NCBI GenBank assembly: GCA_025937035.1
Contig: JAICSG010000143.1
Location: 1 to 8,250, forward strand
Direction of reading: 5' to 3'
Length of the DNA: 8,250 nt
Source of the DNA: Thermoanaerobaculia bacterium
GTDB taxonomy: Bacteria > Acidobacteriota > Thermoanaerobaculia > Multivoradales > UBA5704
The translations under genes and the position numbers were made by a program. Every line of letters starts with the position of its first letter. Position 1 is the stretch's first letter. Under the pieces are notes generated by a model. It had not been told where the DNA came from and did not search any database. It was given only the letters and a program-made list of their open reading frames with translations. Shown here one piece after another: positions 1 through 5,505 of the stretch.

Positions 1-188
1 CCTTTTTCACCGTGCCAGTAACACCAGTACCCTTCCATTTCGCAGAGCCAGACAGGAAGCTGATCGATCGACGCCTTGATCTCCTGCAGGCAGACCACGT
101 CCGGCCGGTCACGCTCCAGCCATTCAAGGAACTGCGCCTGGCGAGCGCGGATGCCGTTGACGTTCCAGGTAGCGACGGTGAGAGCCAT
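1..188 (-). CDS. xthA: Exonuclease III / AP endonuclease, N-terminal part (cut by window start)
   Basis: The first 62 residues of an ExoIII-type enzyme, which cleaves DNA 5' of abasic sites and degrades duplex DNA 3'-5' in base-excision repair. The sequence, translated by hand on the minus strand, opens MALTVATWNVNGIRAR and continues with DVVCLQEIK. These are the two N-terminal active-site motifs of the family: Asn9/Asn11 in WNVN and the metal-binding Glu36 in LQEIK. The EGYWCYWHGEKG segment at the edge is also typical (family: EGY..YWHG). The ATG at 188 gives the usual family N-terminus, although no good Shine-Dalgarno precedes it. The remaining roughly 200 residues lie outside the window. 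It is downstream of and co-oriented with the TerC-family gene, separated by 116 bp of repeat-rich DNA. Identification is secure; xthA versus another ExoIII paralog cannot be decided from this fragment. Confidence 0.93.
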   Translation of the reverse strand, partial: MALTVATWNVNGIRARQAQFLEWLERDRPDVVCLQEIKASIDQLPVWLCEMEGYWCYWHGEK

Positions 189-216
189 GGCGGGTGAATG
201 ATAGCGGAAAGGGAGA

Positions 217-315
217 ACACGGACGAGCACGGGCTTCCACGGACGAAACACGGACGAGCTCCGGATGCCGGAAGCCTGTCCGTGTGAGCCCGTGCTCGTC
301 CGTGTCAGTCCGTGT
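217..315. repeat. Inverted cluster of CACGGAC-type short repeats
   Basis: A perfect 19-bp inverted repeat (217-235 against 287-305) is extended inward, after a symmetric 2x2 internal loop, by 7 more pairs (238-244 against 278-284). A small hairpin TCCGG/CCGGA (260-264/268-272) sits in the centre. The unit (A)CACGGAC occurs three times on the plus strand (217-224, 238-244, 248-255) and three times inverted (278-285, 298-305, 308-315). The outer arm touches the last base of the TerC stop codon, and the 308-315 copy encodes the protein's last residues. It could fold as a long RNA hairpin between terC and xthA and act as an attenuator or mRNA stabiliser. No long T-run follows on the minus strand, so a classical terminator is doubtful. 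It resembles dispersed REP-like intergenic repeats, but only a genome-wide count could confirm that. Confidence 0.8.
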
Positions 316-1045
316 AGGGCTCCCGCAGCTTCACCGGCGGCGTCTTTCTCTTCTGCGACCACATGTTGAGCATCTCCACGAACACCGAGAAGGCCATCGC
401 GAAGTAGATGTACCCCTTGGGGATGTGACGGCCGAGCCCCTCGGCGATCAGCGAGAGGCCGATCAGCAGCAGGAAGGAGAGGGCCAGCATCTTGATCGTG
501 GGGTGGCGCTCCACGAAATGGCCGATCGGCGCCGCCGCGAACATCATCACCCCGACCGCCAGCACGACGGCGGTGATCATCACCGCCAGGTGGTTGGCCA
601 TGCCGACGGCGGTGATCACCGAGTCGAGCGAGAAGACGATGTCGAGCAGCAGGATCTGGACGATCACGGCGGCGAAGCCGGCGGCCACGCGGGCGCTCGC
701 CTCCCCCTCCTCCCCTTCCAGCCGCTCGTGGATCTCGCGGGTGGACTTGAAGATGAGGAAGAGCCCGCCGATCAGCAGGATGAGGTCGCGGCCGGAGATG
801 CCCTGGCCCAGCACGGTGAAGAGCGGGGCGGTCAGCTTGACCAGCCAGGCGAGCGAGGCGAGCAGGCCGATGCGCAGGAACATGGCGAGGAAAAGCCCGA
901 GCCGCCGCGCTTTCGGCTGCTGCCGGTGCGGAAGCTTTCCCACCAGGATGGAGATGAAGATGATGTTGTCGATGCCGAGAACGATCTCCAGCACCGTCAA
1001 GGTCAACAGCGCGAGCCAGTTTTCAGGGGCTGTCAGCCACTCCAT
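305..1045 (-). CDS. TerC/YgdQ-family integral membrane protein
   Basis: A 246-aa polytopic inner-membrane protein of the TerC family. Members export or handle metals, with manganese export shown for several. The start MEWLTAPENW and the motif LEIVLGIDNIIF (about residues 19-30, Asp26-Asn27) match the YgdQ/YoaE branch. The second acidic membrane motif, LLLDIVFSLDSVITAVGM (about 132-149, Asp135 and Asp141), is the family's internal-repeat counterpart. About seven hydrophobic segments are visible, with a charged cytoplasmic-type stretch near 100-120. Length is normal for YgdQ (about 240 aa), and no CBS or CorC domain is fused. An AAGGAG Shine-Dalgarno (1057-1052) lies 6 nt before the ATG. The gene diverges from apaG, an association that may reflect divalent-cation physiology (inference only). 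The C-terminal YTD and stop are formed by a copy of the adjacent intergenic repeat. The exact substrate cannot be read from the sequence. Confidence 0.92.
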   Translation of the reverse strand: MEWLTAPENWLALLTLTVLEIVLGIDNIIFISILVGKLPHRQQPKARRLGLFLAMFLRIGLLASLAWLVKLTAPLFTVLGQGISGRDLILLIGGLFLIFKSTREIHERLEGEEGEASARVAAGFAAVIVQILLLDIVFSLDSVITAVGMANHLAVMITAVVLAVGVMMFAAAPIGHFVERHPTIKMLALSFLLLIGLSLIAEGLGRHIPKGYIYFAMAFSVFVEMLNMWSQKRKTPPVKLREPYTD

Positions 1046-1078
1046 CCGCGTCTCCTTCCGCCCGCCCGGGCGGGGCGG

Positions 1079-1115
1079 ATTCTATCCCACGGCCCCTTGA
1101 AGGCCGTGCGATAAT
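1079..1115. promoter_or_regulatory. Divergent terC/apaG promoter region with central dyad
   Basis: In the 78-bp gap, the plus strand has an extended -10, TGCGATAAT (1107-1115), predicting transcription from about 1122-1124, right at the apaG ATG (1124). The minus strand has TAGAAT (1084-1079), which would start terC mRNA near 1072, upstream of its SD. Between them lies a perfect 7-bp inverted repeat CACGGCC / GGCCGTG (1088-1094 and 1102-1108, 7-nt gap). It abuts both -10 elements and is a plausible operator. No convincing -35 box is seen for either direction. Motif calls are by eye. Confidence 0.45.
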
Positions 1116-1123
1116 GCCCCCGC

Positions 1124-1507
1124 ATGAGCGATACAACGACCCGGGGGATCCGGGTCCAGGCCCAGAGCTTCTATGACGAGGTGCGCAGCTCGCCTTCGGA
1201 AAACTACTATTTCTTCGCCTACAAGGTGACGATCTCGAACGTGGGCGAGGAGGCCGCCCAGCTCCTGAGCCGGGAGTGGATCATCACCGACGGCAACGGC
1301 GAGACCCAGCGGGTGCAGGGCCCCGGGGTGGTCGGCGAGCAGCCGGTGCTGGCGCCGGGCGAGGCTTTCGAGTACACCTCCTTCTGTCCCCTGCCTACTC
1401 CCGTGGGCTCCATGCACGGCTCCTACCTCATGGCGCTGCCGAACGGCGAGCGCTTCGAGGCGGAGATCGCGCCGTTCTCGCTGTCGGTACCGCATGCGGT
1501 GAATTGA
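1124..1507 (+). CDS. apaG: ApaG domain protein
   Basis: A 127-aa single-domain ApaG (DUF525) protein, an immunoglobulin/fibronectin-III-like beta fold. E. coli ApaG lies in the apaH/ksgA operon and has been linked to Co2+/Mg2+ handling, but its biochemical role is not settled. The family signature is clear: EYTSFCPLPTPVGSMHGSY (residues about 85-103), preceded by GVVGEQPVLAPGE with the conserved Gly-x-Gln-Pro-x-Leu-x-Pro-Gly pattern. The N-terminal YYFFAYKVTISN strand is also typical. Length matches the family (about 125 aa). There is no Shine-Dalgarno before the ATG, and the predicted start of transcription coincides with the start codon, so the transcript may be leaderless. The ligase gene follows 27 bp after the stop in the same direction and is probably co-transcribed. 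Confidence 0.95.
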   Translation: MSDTTTRGIRVQAQSFYDEVRSSPSENYYFFAYKVTISNVGEEAAQLLSREWIITDGNGETQRVQGPGVVGEQPVLAPGEAFEYTSFCPLPTPVGSMHGSYLMALPNGERFEAEIAPFSLSVPHAVN

Positions 1508-1534
1508 GGCCCACCCTTTGCAACACCTCGTGGC

Positions 1535-2650
1535 ATGCCCGCGAGGAAAGACCGCGTCGAAGCCGCCGCCGTGCCCGCCGAAGCGCTGGAAGGGGAGTTT
1601 CCGGAGATCGACCTCCCCGTCCGGCCACCCTTTCCGCCGATGGAAGCCAGGCCGGCGTCCCGGCTGCCGGGCGGCGGAGGGTGGCTCTACGAGCCGAAGT
1701 GGGACGGCTTCCGCTGTCTCGCGTTCCGGAAGGGGACGACGGTCGCCCTCCAGTCCAAGAGCGGCCAGCCGCTCGACCGCTACTTTCCGGAGATGGTCGA
1801 GGCCTTCGGCGCCCTGCCCCTCAAGACCTTCGCGCTCGACGGCGAGATCGTCATCGAGAGCGGCGGCGGGCTCGACTTCGACGCCCTGCTGCAGCGCATC
1901 CATCCGGCGGCCAGCCGCATCCGCAAGCTGGCCCGCGAGACCCCGGCCAGCTTTCACGCCTTCGATCTGCTGGTGGACGAGCGGGGCAGGTCCCTGGTTC
2001 CCCAGCCGCTGGCGAGCCGGCGGGAGCGGCTGGAGGCGCTTTTTGGCGAGGTGCCCGGGGGAGGGCGCATCCTCCTCTCGCCGGCCACCCCGGACCGCAA
2101 GATCGCCGAGCGCTGGATGAAGGAGCTGGGCGGCGCCGGGCTCGACGGCGTGGTCGCCAAGCTCCTGGAGTCCCCCTATCTCTCGGGCGAGCGGGAGGGG
2201 ATGGTCAAGGTGAAGCGGGTGCGCACGGCCGACTGCGTGGTCGGCGGCTTCCGCTGGGCCCAGGCCGGCAGCAAAAACGAGGGGCAGATCGGCTCGCTGC
2301 TGCTCGGCCTGTATGACGAGGAGGGTCGGCTCGATCACGTCGGTTTCTCGTCGAGCTTCACGGCCGGGGAGCGCCAGGAGCTCCGGGACATCCTCCTGCC
2401 GCTGCGCGAGCCCCCCGGCTTCACCGGCCGGGCGCCGGGCGGGCCCAGCCGCTGGAGCCAGGGGCGGTCGACCGAATGGGAGCCGCTGCGCCCCGCCCTG
2501 GTCTGCGAGGTGCGCTTCGACCACTTCTCCGGCGGGCGCTTCCGCCACGGCACCAAGTTCCTGCGCTGGCGGCCGGAGAAGAAGCCGGAGCAGTGCACGT
2601 TCGAGCAGGTGGTGCCGCGGCGGGTGTCGCTGGCCAAGCTGGGGATCTGA
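1535..2650 (+). CDS. ligC: ATP-dependent DNA ligase, LigC type (solo nucleotidyltransferase + OB fold)
   Basis: A 371-aa ATP-dependent DNA ligase that seals nicks through a lysine-AMP intermediate. Motifs run in order. Motif I is EPKWDGFR, with Lys55 the predicted adenylated residue. Motif Ia is SKSGQPLDRYFPE (74-86), motif III LDGEIVI (101-107) and motif IIIa FDLL (143-146). Motif IV is LDGVVAK (203-209; Asp replaces the Glu of many ligases). Motif V is GMVKVKRVRTADCVV (222-236). A C-terminal OB fold ends in the FLRWRPEKKPEQC region (about 342-354), the motif VI area. The size and the 'RTADCVVGGFR' segment match mycobacterial-type LigC rather than full LigD: there is no primase-polymerase or 3'-phosphoesterase domain. 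No Ku gene is in the window. The ATG at 1535 has no obvious SD, and translation may depend on apaG 27 bp upstream. The gene converges with the Tiki-like gene, stop codon against stop codon. Confidence 0.92.
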   Translation: MPARKDRVEAAAVPAEALEGEFPEIDLPVRPPFPPMEARPASRLPGGGGWLYEPKWDGFRCLAFRKGTTVALQSKSGQPLDRYFPEMVEAFGALPLKTFALDGEIVIESGGGLDFDALLQRIHPAASRIRKLARETPASFHAFDLLVDERGRSLVPQPLASRRERLEALFGEVPGGGRILLSPATPDRKIAERWMKELGGAGLDGVVAKLLESPYLSGEREGMVKVKRVRTADCVVGGFRWAQAGSKNEGQIGSLLLGLYDEEGRLDHVGFSSSFTAGERQELRDILLPLREPPGFTGRAPGGPSRWSQGRSTEWEPLRPALVCEVRFDHFSGGRFRHGTKFLRWRPEKKPEQCTFEQVVPRRVSLAKLGI

Positions 2651-4000
2651 TCAGGCCGGCGGCCGGGGGACCTTCTCCTTTCGCTCGCTGATCAGCTTGC
2701 CTTGCGCGTCCTCCACGCGGACGATGAATTCCCCTTCCGGAAGCAGGAGCGCGGGAGCCGGCTTGCCCGCTTCGGCGGCGACCTGATCGATGGGGACGGC
2801 ATCCGTCCCCTCCTGGACGGGCCGGGCCTTGACCAGGCAGCGCGGAGCCTGGGAGCAGATCCCGTCGCCGAGCGGCAGGGGGGTGCGCAAGCCGCCCATG
2901 CGCAGCCAGGTGGGCCGGCCGTTCTCGTAGCGGCTGCGCGGATGGAACACCGCTATGTCGATCCCCGGCGAGGAGGACCAGAAAGCTCCCGTGGCGCTCT
3001 TGAGCACCACCGGCTCGGCGACCATGCCGCGCTCCACCGCCCAGCGATAGAGCGGGTGCTCGAATTCCGGCGCGCTGTGCTCGGTCATCCCCACCTGGCT
3101 GACGGTGAGCGGATCGATCCCCGTCGACTCCTTGAAATACGCCGCCATCCACTGCGAGCCCGGGCTGGCAGCCGACTTCAGGATGTGAGAGTAGCCGGCA
3201 TGGACGAGCACCCTGGCCTTCGGGTCCTTCTGGAAGATCCGCTCGACGAGGTGCCGGGCCTGCTCGCGCTCGCGCGGCTCGATCCCCTGTCCGGTCTGGA
3301 AGTCTGCGTCCACCTCGTAGGGGACGACCTGATACCCCAGGCGCAAGGCCGTCCGGACGAGGTCGCCGTAGAGAGGCTCCTGGATATAAGCGCCGGTCTC
3401 CGGGGTCGGATACCCCCGTTGGGCCAGGCCCGGGTCGGGACTGAGAGTCTCCGCGGCGAAGTAGGTGAAGCCCTTCCGGCGGAGGGCGGCCAGGAGCTGC
3501 AGGGTGAACGCCCGATGCTGCGGGACGTGGTGGGCTTCGTTGATCATGACGACCTGGCGGGTCCCGGCCGCGTCCGCGATGGCCTGCAGCGCCCCGGTGG
3601 GGCTATAGCCGTCGAGCCCGGAAGAAGAGGATGGCGAGCCGTTCTTCGGCGGGCCGTCGACGAGGTCGGCGTAGCGCTGCGCGCCGGCATAGTCCCCGAG
3701 CCGGGGCAACACCAGCTGGGCGAGGCGCGTCCGGATCACCTCGAGCGCCCTGTCGTCTCCGGCATATTCGGCCTCCAGGGCCTGCAGGCCCTGCATCTGC
3801 GCGAGGGCGTTCCCGCTCAGGGCCCGGTGGAGCTTTCCGGAGAGCTGCCGGGCGGTGAGATTGAACCTCTCCACGTCGGATTGCGCGGCCGCCGGCGGCG
3901 GCGGGGCTGGAGCCGTCGCGGCCGGGGGTGCCGTCTGGGCCCCGGCCACGAGGCCTGCCAGGCAGGCGATCGCCACAGGCCCGAACCTTGTAATCTTCAA
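2651..4000 (-). CDS. Secreted protein with probable Tiki/TraB/EreA/ChaN-like domain
   Basis: I start this gene at the TTG at 4000 (449 aa). It follows GGAGG (4014-4010) at 9-nt spacing and yields a clean signal peptide, MKITRFGPVAIACLAGLVAGAQ. The reading frame stays open upstream to an ATG at 4279, but that stretch lacks coding character and overlaps the divergent small gene. The mature protein starts with an Ala/Pro-rich linker (about 23-40), then a helical region (about 41-110). A catalytic-looking alpha/beta domain follows: VVMINEAHHVP (150-160), YFAAE (Glu184), a REREQA helix (243-248) and VLVHAGYSH (264-272). Spaced Glu/His motifs of this kind recall the Tiki/TraB/erythromycin-esterase/ChaN (haem-binding) superfamily. 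The C-terminal part (about 300-449) is probably beta-rich and unrecognised. The substrate is unknown and hydrolase activity is inference. It is probably periplasmic or exported. Confidence 0.75.
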   Translation of the reverse strand: MKITRFGPVAIACLAGLVAGAQTAPPAATAPAPPPPAAAQSDVERFNLTARQLSGKLHRALSGNALAQMQGLQALEAEYAGDDRALEVIRTRLAQLVLPRLGDYAGAQRYADLVDGPPKNGSPSSSSGLDGYSPTGALQAIADAAGTRQVVMINEAHHVPQHRAFTLQLLAALRRKGFTYFAAETLSPDPGLAQRGYPTPETGAYIQEPLYGDLVRTALRLGYQVVPYEVDADFQTGQGIEPREREQARHLVERIFQKDPKARVLVHAGYSHILKSAASPGSQWMAAYFKESTGIDPLTVSQVGMTEHSAPEFEHPLYRWAVERGMVAEPVVLKSATGAFWSSSPGIDIAVFHPRSRYENGRPTWLRMGGLRTPLPLGDGICSQAPRCLVKARPVQEGTDAVPIDQVAAEAGKPAPALLLPEGEFIVRVEDAQGKLISERKEKVPRPPA

Positions 4001-4009
4001 GTTTTTATC

Positions 4010-4014
4010 CCTCC
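4010..4014 (-). promoter_or_regulatory. Shine-Dalgarno deciding a TTG start
   Basis: GGAGG on the minus strand, 9 nt before the TTG at 4000. It is the only strong SD near the predicted signal peptide and fixes the start of the Tiki-like gene. An ATG overlapping it (4016) is out of frame and is followed two codons later by TAA. Confidence 0.7.
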
Positions 4015-4032
4015 ATGCTTTAAACAGGAGAA

Positions 4033-4061
4033 ATGATAGTCCGCCTGGATGAGATTTACAA
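4033..4061 (-). promoter_or_regulatory. Sigma70-type promoter of the Tiki-like gene
   Basis: Read on the minus strand: TTGTAA (4061-4056), a 17-bp spacer, then TATCAT (4038-4033). The -10 matches TATAAT at 5 of 6 positions and the -35 matches TTGACA at 4 of 6, with ideal spacing. Transcription would start near 4026, giving a leader of about 26 nt with GGAGG at 4014-4010 and the TTG start at 4000. The regular promoter-SD-start layout independently supports the TTG over the far-upstream ATG. Confidence 0.65.
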
Positions 4062-4075
4062 CAGATTCTCCAGTG

Positions 4076-4092
4076 CAGGCCGCCTCGGCCTG
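4076..4092. repeat. Short inverted repeat in a divergent intergenic region
   Basis: CAGGCCG-CCT-CGGCCTG, a perfect 7-bp stem with a 3-nt loop. It lies between the promoter of the minus-strand Tiki-like gene and the start of the plus-strand small membrane gene. It could be an operator or a 5'-leader hairpin for the small gene. No T-run follows, so it is not a terminator. Confidence 0.4.
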
Positions 4093-4139
4093 AAACACGT
4101 CCCCTCCCGCCCTCGTAGTGACCCCTGGAGGTGACGAAA

Positions 4140-4424
4140 ATGGGTCTGATCGCCGGTCTCTTCCTGCTGGTCCTTTTCGCCGGGGCGGCTCTGATGGCGT
4201 TGACCGTCCTGGGGGTGCTCCTCAAGGTGGTCTTCAAGGTCGCGCTCCTGCCGGTGGCGCTGGCCTTCGGGGTGCTCAAGCTGGCGATGGTCGTCGTGGG
4301 AGCCGTGGTGGGCGTGGCCCTGCTGGTGGCTCTCGGGCCGGTGCTGCTGGTGGTGGGGCTCCTGGCCGTGCCCTTCCTCCTGCTGGGCAGCGTGGTCTGG
4401 GCGGCGGCGCACGTGCTGGTGTAG
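4140..4424 (+). CDS. Small, extremely hydrophobic membrane protein
   Basis: A 94-aa protein that I do not recognise. It is almost entirely Leu, Val, Ala and Gly and should form about three transmembrane segments (roughly residues 3-28, 34-60 and 62-90). The only clearly charged side chains are Lys29, Lys33 and Lys47 plus His91; there is no Asp, Glu or Arg at all. Prolines at 38, 67 and 78 may break or kink helices. The start is taken at ATG 4140 because GGAGGTG (4127-4133) precedes it by 6 nt; the in-frame GTG at 4131 overlaps that SD and is unlikely. It lies 87 bp before the 305-aa exported protein, but a sigma-54 promoter in the gap suggests separate control of the downstream gene. A membrane-stress or scaffold role would be speculation. 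Confidence 0.72.
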   Translation: MGLIAGLFLLVLFAGAALMALTVLGVLLKVVFKVALLPVALAFGVLKLAMVVVGAVVGVALLVALGPVLLVVGLLAVPFLLLGSVVWAAAHVLV

Positions 4425-4439
4425 AGGCGGGGGAACCCA

Positions 4440-4455
4440 TGGCACCCTTCTTGCT
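4440..4455 (+). promoter_or_regulatory. Sigma-54 (-24/-12) promoter of the 305-aa exported protein
   Basis: TGGCACC-CTTC-TTGCT matches the RpoN consensus TGGCACG-N4-TTGC(A/T) at all but one defined position. GG (4441-4442) and GC (4453-4454) keep the required spacing. With GC at -13/-12, transcription starts near 4466, 46 nt before the ATG at 4512 and after the stop of the small membrane gene (4424). Such promoters require an ATP-hydrolysing enhancer-binding activator; none is encoded in the window. The same motif recurs before the first VWFA gene. Confidence 0.8.
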
Positions 4456-4467
4456 ATTTTAGGAGGG

Positions 4468-4483
4468 CAGGGCGCATGCCCTG
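4468..4483 (+). other. Hairpin at the predicted 5' end of the sigma-54 transcript
   Basis: CAGGGC-GCAT-GCCCTG, a perfect 6-bp stem with a 4-nt loop, spanning about +3 to +18 of the mRNA predicted from the -24/-12 promoter. The position at the extreme 5' end suggests an RNA-stabilising hairpin. It is unlikely to terminate transcription because no T-run follows. The SD-like AAGGGG (4500-4505) lies outside it. Confidence 0.5.
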
Positions 4484-4511
4484 AACCCAAACCGACGAGA
4501 AGGGGAACGTT

Positions 4512-5429
4512 ATGAAGATAGCCAGCAGAACCATCGCGCCAGCCGCCGTCGTGGCGCTGCTCCTGCCCATGATGGCTGCTCGGCCGGCCGAGGCGCAGCG
4601 GAACGTCCATCGCAAGGACGTCGCCGGGATCACCATCCTGGTGCGTAACATCGACGACAAGTCCGACGCGGCCCGCATCGAGCCGGGCGGCACGATCACC
4701 ATCGCCGAGGGCGCGCACGTGCGGGTCAACGTGGAGGCTCAGCTCTACGGCTCCCGCACGCCGGTCTATCCGGTGACCGAGTTCACCGACCTCAACCGGG
4801 GCGGCGTCCGCATCACCCGCGGCAACGCGGCCAACGCGGCGGTGGACCTCGAGGTCCTGCCGATGCGCAATCCCAACCGGATTCAGCGGATCGGCTACAC
4901 CATCACCGACAACCGGGTGCCGGGCGACATGCGGACGGGCACCTTCAACATCCAGGTGGCCCCGCCCACCCGCGGCTCCTCCTCGGGCTATGACCAGGGG
5001 CGGCCGGGCGGCTACGACCGGCCGGGGCCGGGGTATGGCGGCCGGCCGGGCTATAACGGCGGCGCCTGGAGCTACGAGCGGGCCCGCGATCTCACCCGCG
5101 CGCTCTACGAGGCGATCCTGATGCGGGACCTCGATTCGGGTGCCCAGGGCACCATCGACTCGATCCGCAACGGCGGCTACCCCGCCCTGGTGGACGCGGC
5201 GGTCAGCATCGCCAACAGCAACGAGAGCCGGAGCACCCTGCCGGGCCGGGGGGTTGGGCCGGTGGAGCGGCTGAACGCGATCTACCAGAACCTGCTGGGG
5301 CTCAGCAACACCACCGCCGACCAGTCGCAGTGGAACCATGACTTCCGGGCCATGCGCGACGGCCAGATCGCCCAGGTGGTCGAGAGCATCGTCCGTTCCG
5401 ACCGCTTCCGCTCCCGCTTCAACCTCTGA
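4512..5429 (+). CDS. Exported protein with two C-terminal DUF4214-like repeats
   Basis: A 305-aa exported protein of unknown function. A Sec signal peptide runs to about residue 28 (MKIASR..., hydrophobic core, cleavage likely after AEA). Residues about 30-153 look beta-rich and may form an Ig-like domain. Residues about 155-185 form a Gly/Tyr/Pro/Arg-rich flexible linker (GYDQGRPGGYDRPGPGYGG). The last 115 residues contain two similar helical units. One is LTRALYEAILMRDLDSGAQG...NGGYPALVDAAVSIANSNE (about 194-238); the other is LNAIYQNLLGLSNTTADQSQW...RDGQIAQVVESIVRSDRF (about 254-299). Their LY-x2-LL...G...v...i..S-x-F/E pattern recalls DUF4214 / phycobilisome-linker-like repeats found in surface proteins. 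That assignment is by eye. An AAGGGG SD lies 6 nt before the ATG. The gene is monocistronic by context: sigma-54 promoter upstream, strong terminator downstream. Confidence 0.85.
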   Translation: MKIASRTIAPAAVVALLLPMMAARPAEAQRNVHRKDVAGITILVRNIDDKSDAARIEPGGTITIAEGAHVRVNVEAQLYGSRTPVYPVTEFTDLNRGGVRITRGNAANAAVDLEVLPMRNPNRIQRIGYTITDNRVPGDMRTGTFNIQVAPPTRGSSSGYDQGRPGGYDRPGPGYGGRPGYNGGAWSYERARDLTRALYEAILMRDLDSGAQGTIDSIRNGGYPALVDAAVSIANSNESRSTLPGRGVGPVERLNAIYQNLLGLSNTTADQSQWNHDFRAMRDGQIAQVVESIVRSDRFRSRFNL

Positions 5430-5461
5430 CCGCAGGACCGCGTCTCCCGCGCGGTGGTTGG

Positions 5462-5490
5462 AAAGGCCCTCCTCCCGGAGGGCCTTTTGT
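5462..5490 (+). terminator. Rho-independent terminator after the 305-aa protein gene
   Basis: A perfect 11-bp stem AAAGGCCCTCC / GGAGGGCCTTT (5462-5472 and 5477-5487) with a 4-nt TCCC loop, followed by TTTTGTTT. It starts 33 nt after the stop codon at 5427-5429. It should isolate the 305-aa gene from the downstream VWFA gene. Confidence 0.92.
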
Positions 5491-5505
5491 TTCGTCCCTG
5501 GCAGC

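Noticed and set aside
217..315. CRISPR-like array
   Set aside because: The repeat units are only 7-11 bp, lie in both orientations and have no regular unique spacers; no cas genes are present.
194..1114. 306-codon plus-strand frame opposite the TerC gene
   Set aside because: His/Asp/Glu/Gln-rich antisense of a membrane protein (hydrophobic codons reverse to polar ones); TerC motifs are unambiguous.
1082..2548. 488-codon minus-strand frame opposite apaG and the ligase
   Set aside because: Both plus-strand genes are recognisable families with complete motif sets; this frame shows none.
2702..4036. 444-codon plus-strand frame opposite the Tiki-like gene
   Set aside because: No signal peptide, SD or motifs; the opposite strand has promoter, SD, signal peptide and conserved Glu/His motifs.
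4131..4139. GTG start at 4131 for the small membrane protein
   Set aside because: The GTG overlaps the Shine-Dalgarno GGAGGTG, which is ideally placed for the ATG at 4140.
4432..4460. ECF-sigma-like promoter GGAACC-N16 before TATTTT
   Set aside because: Only the -35 half looks ECF-like. The overlapping TGGCACC-N4-TTGCT is a much better match, with exact sigma-54 spacing, and recurs upstream of the neighbouring gene.
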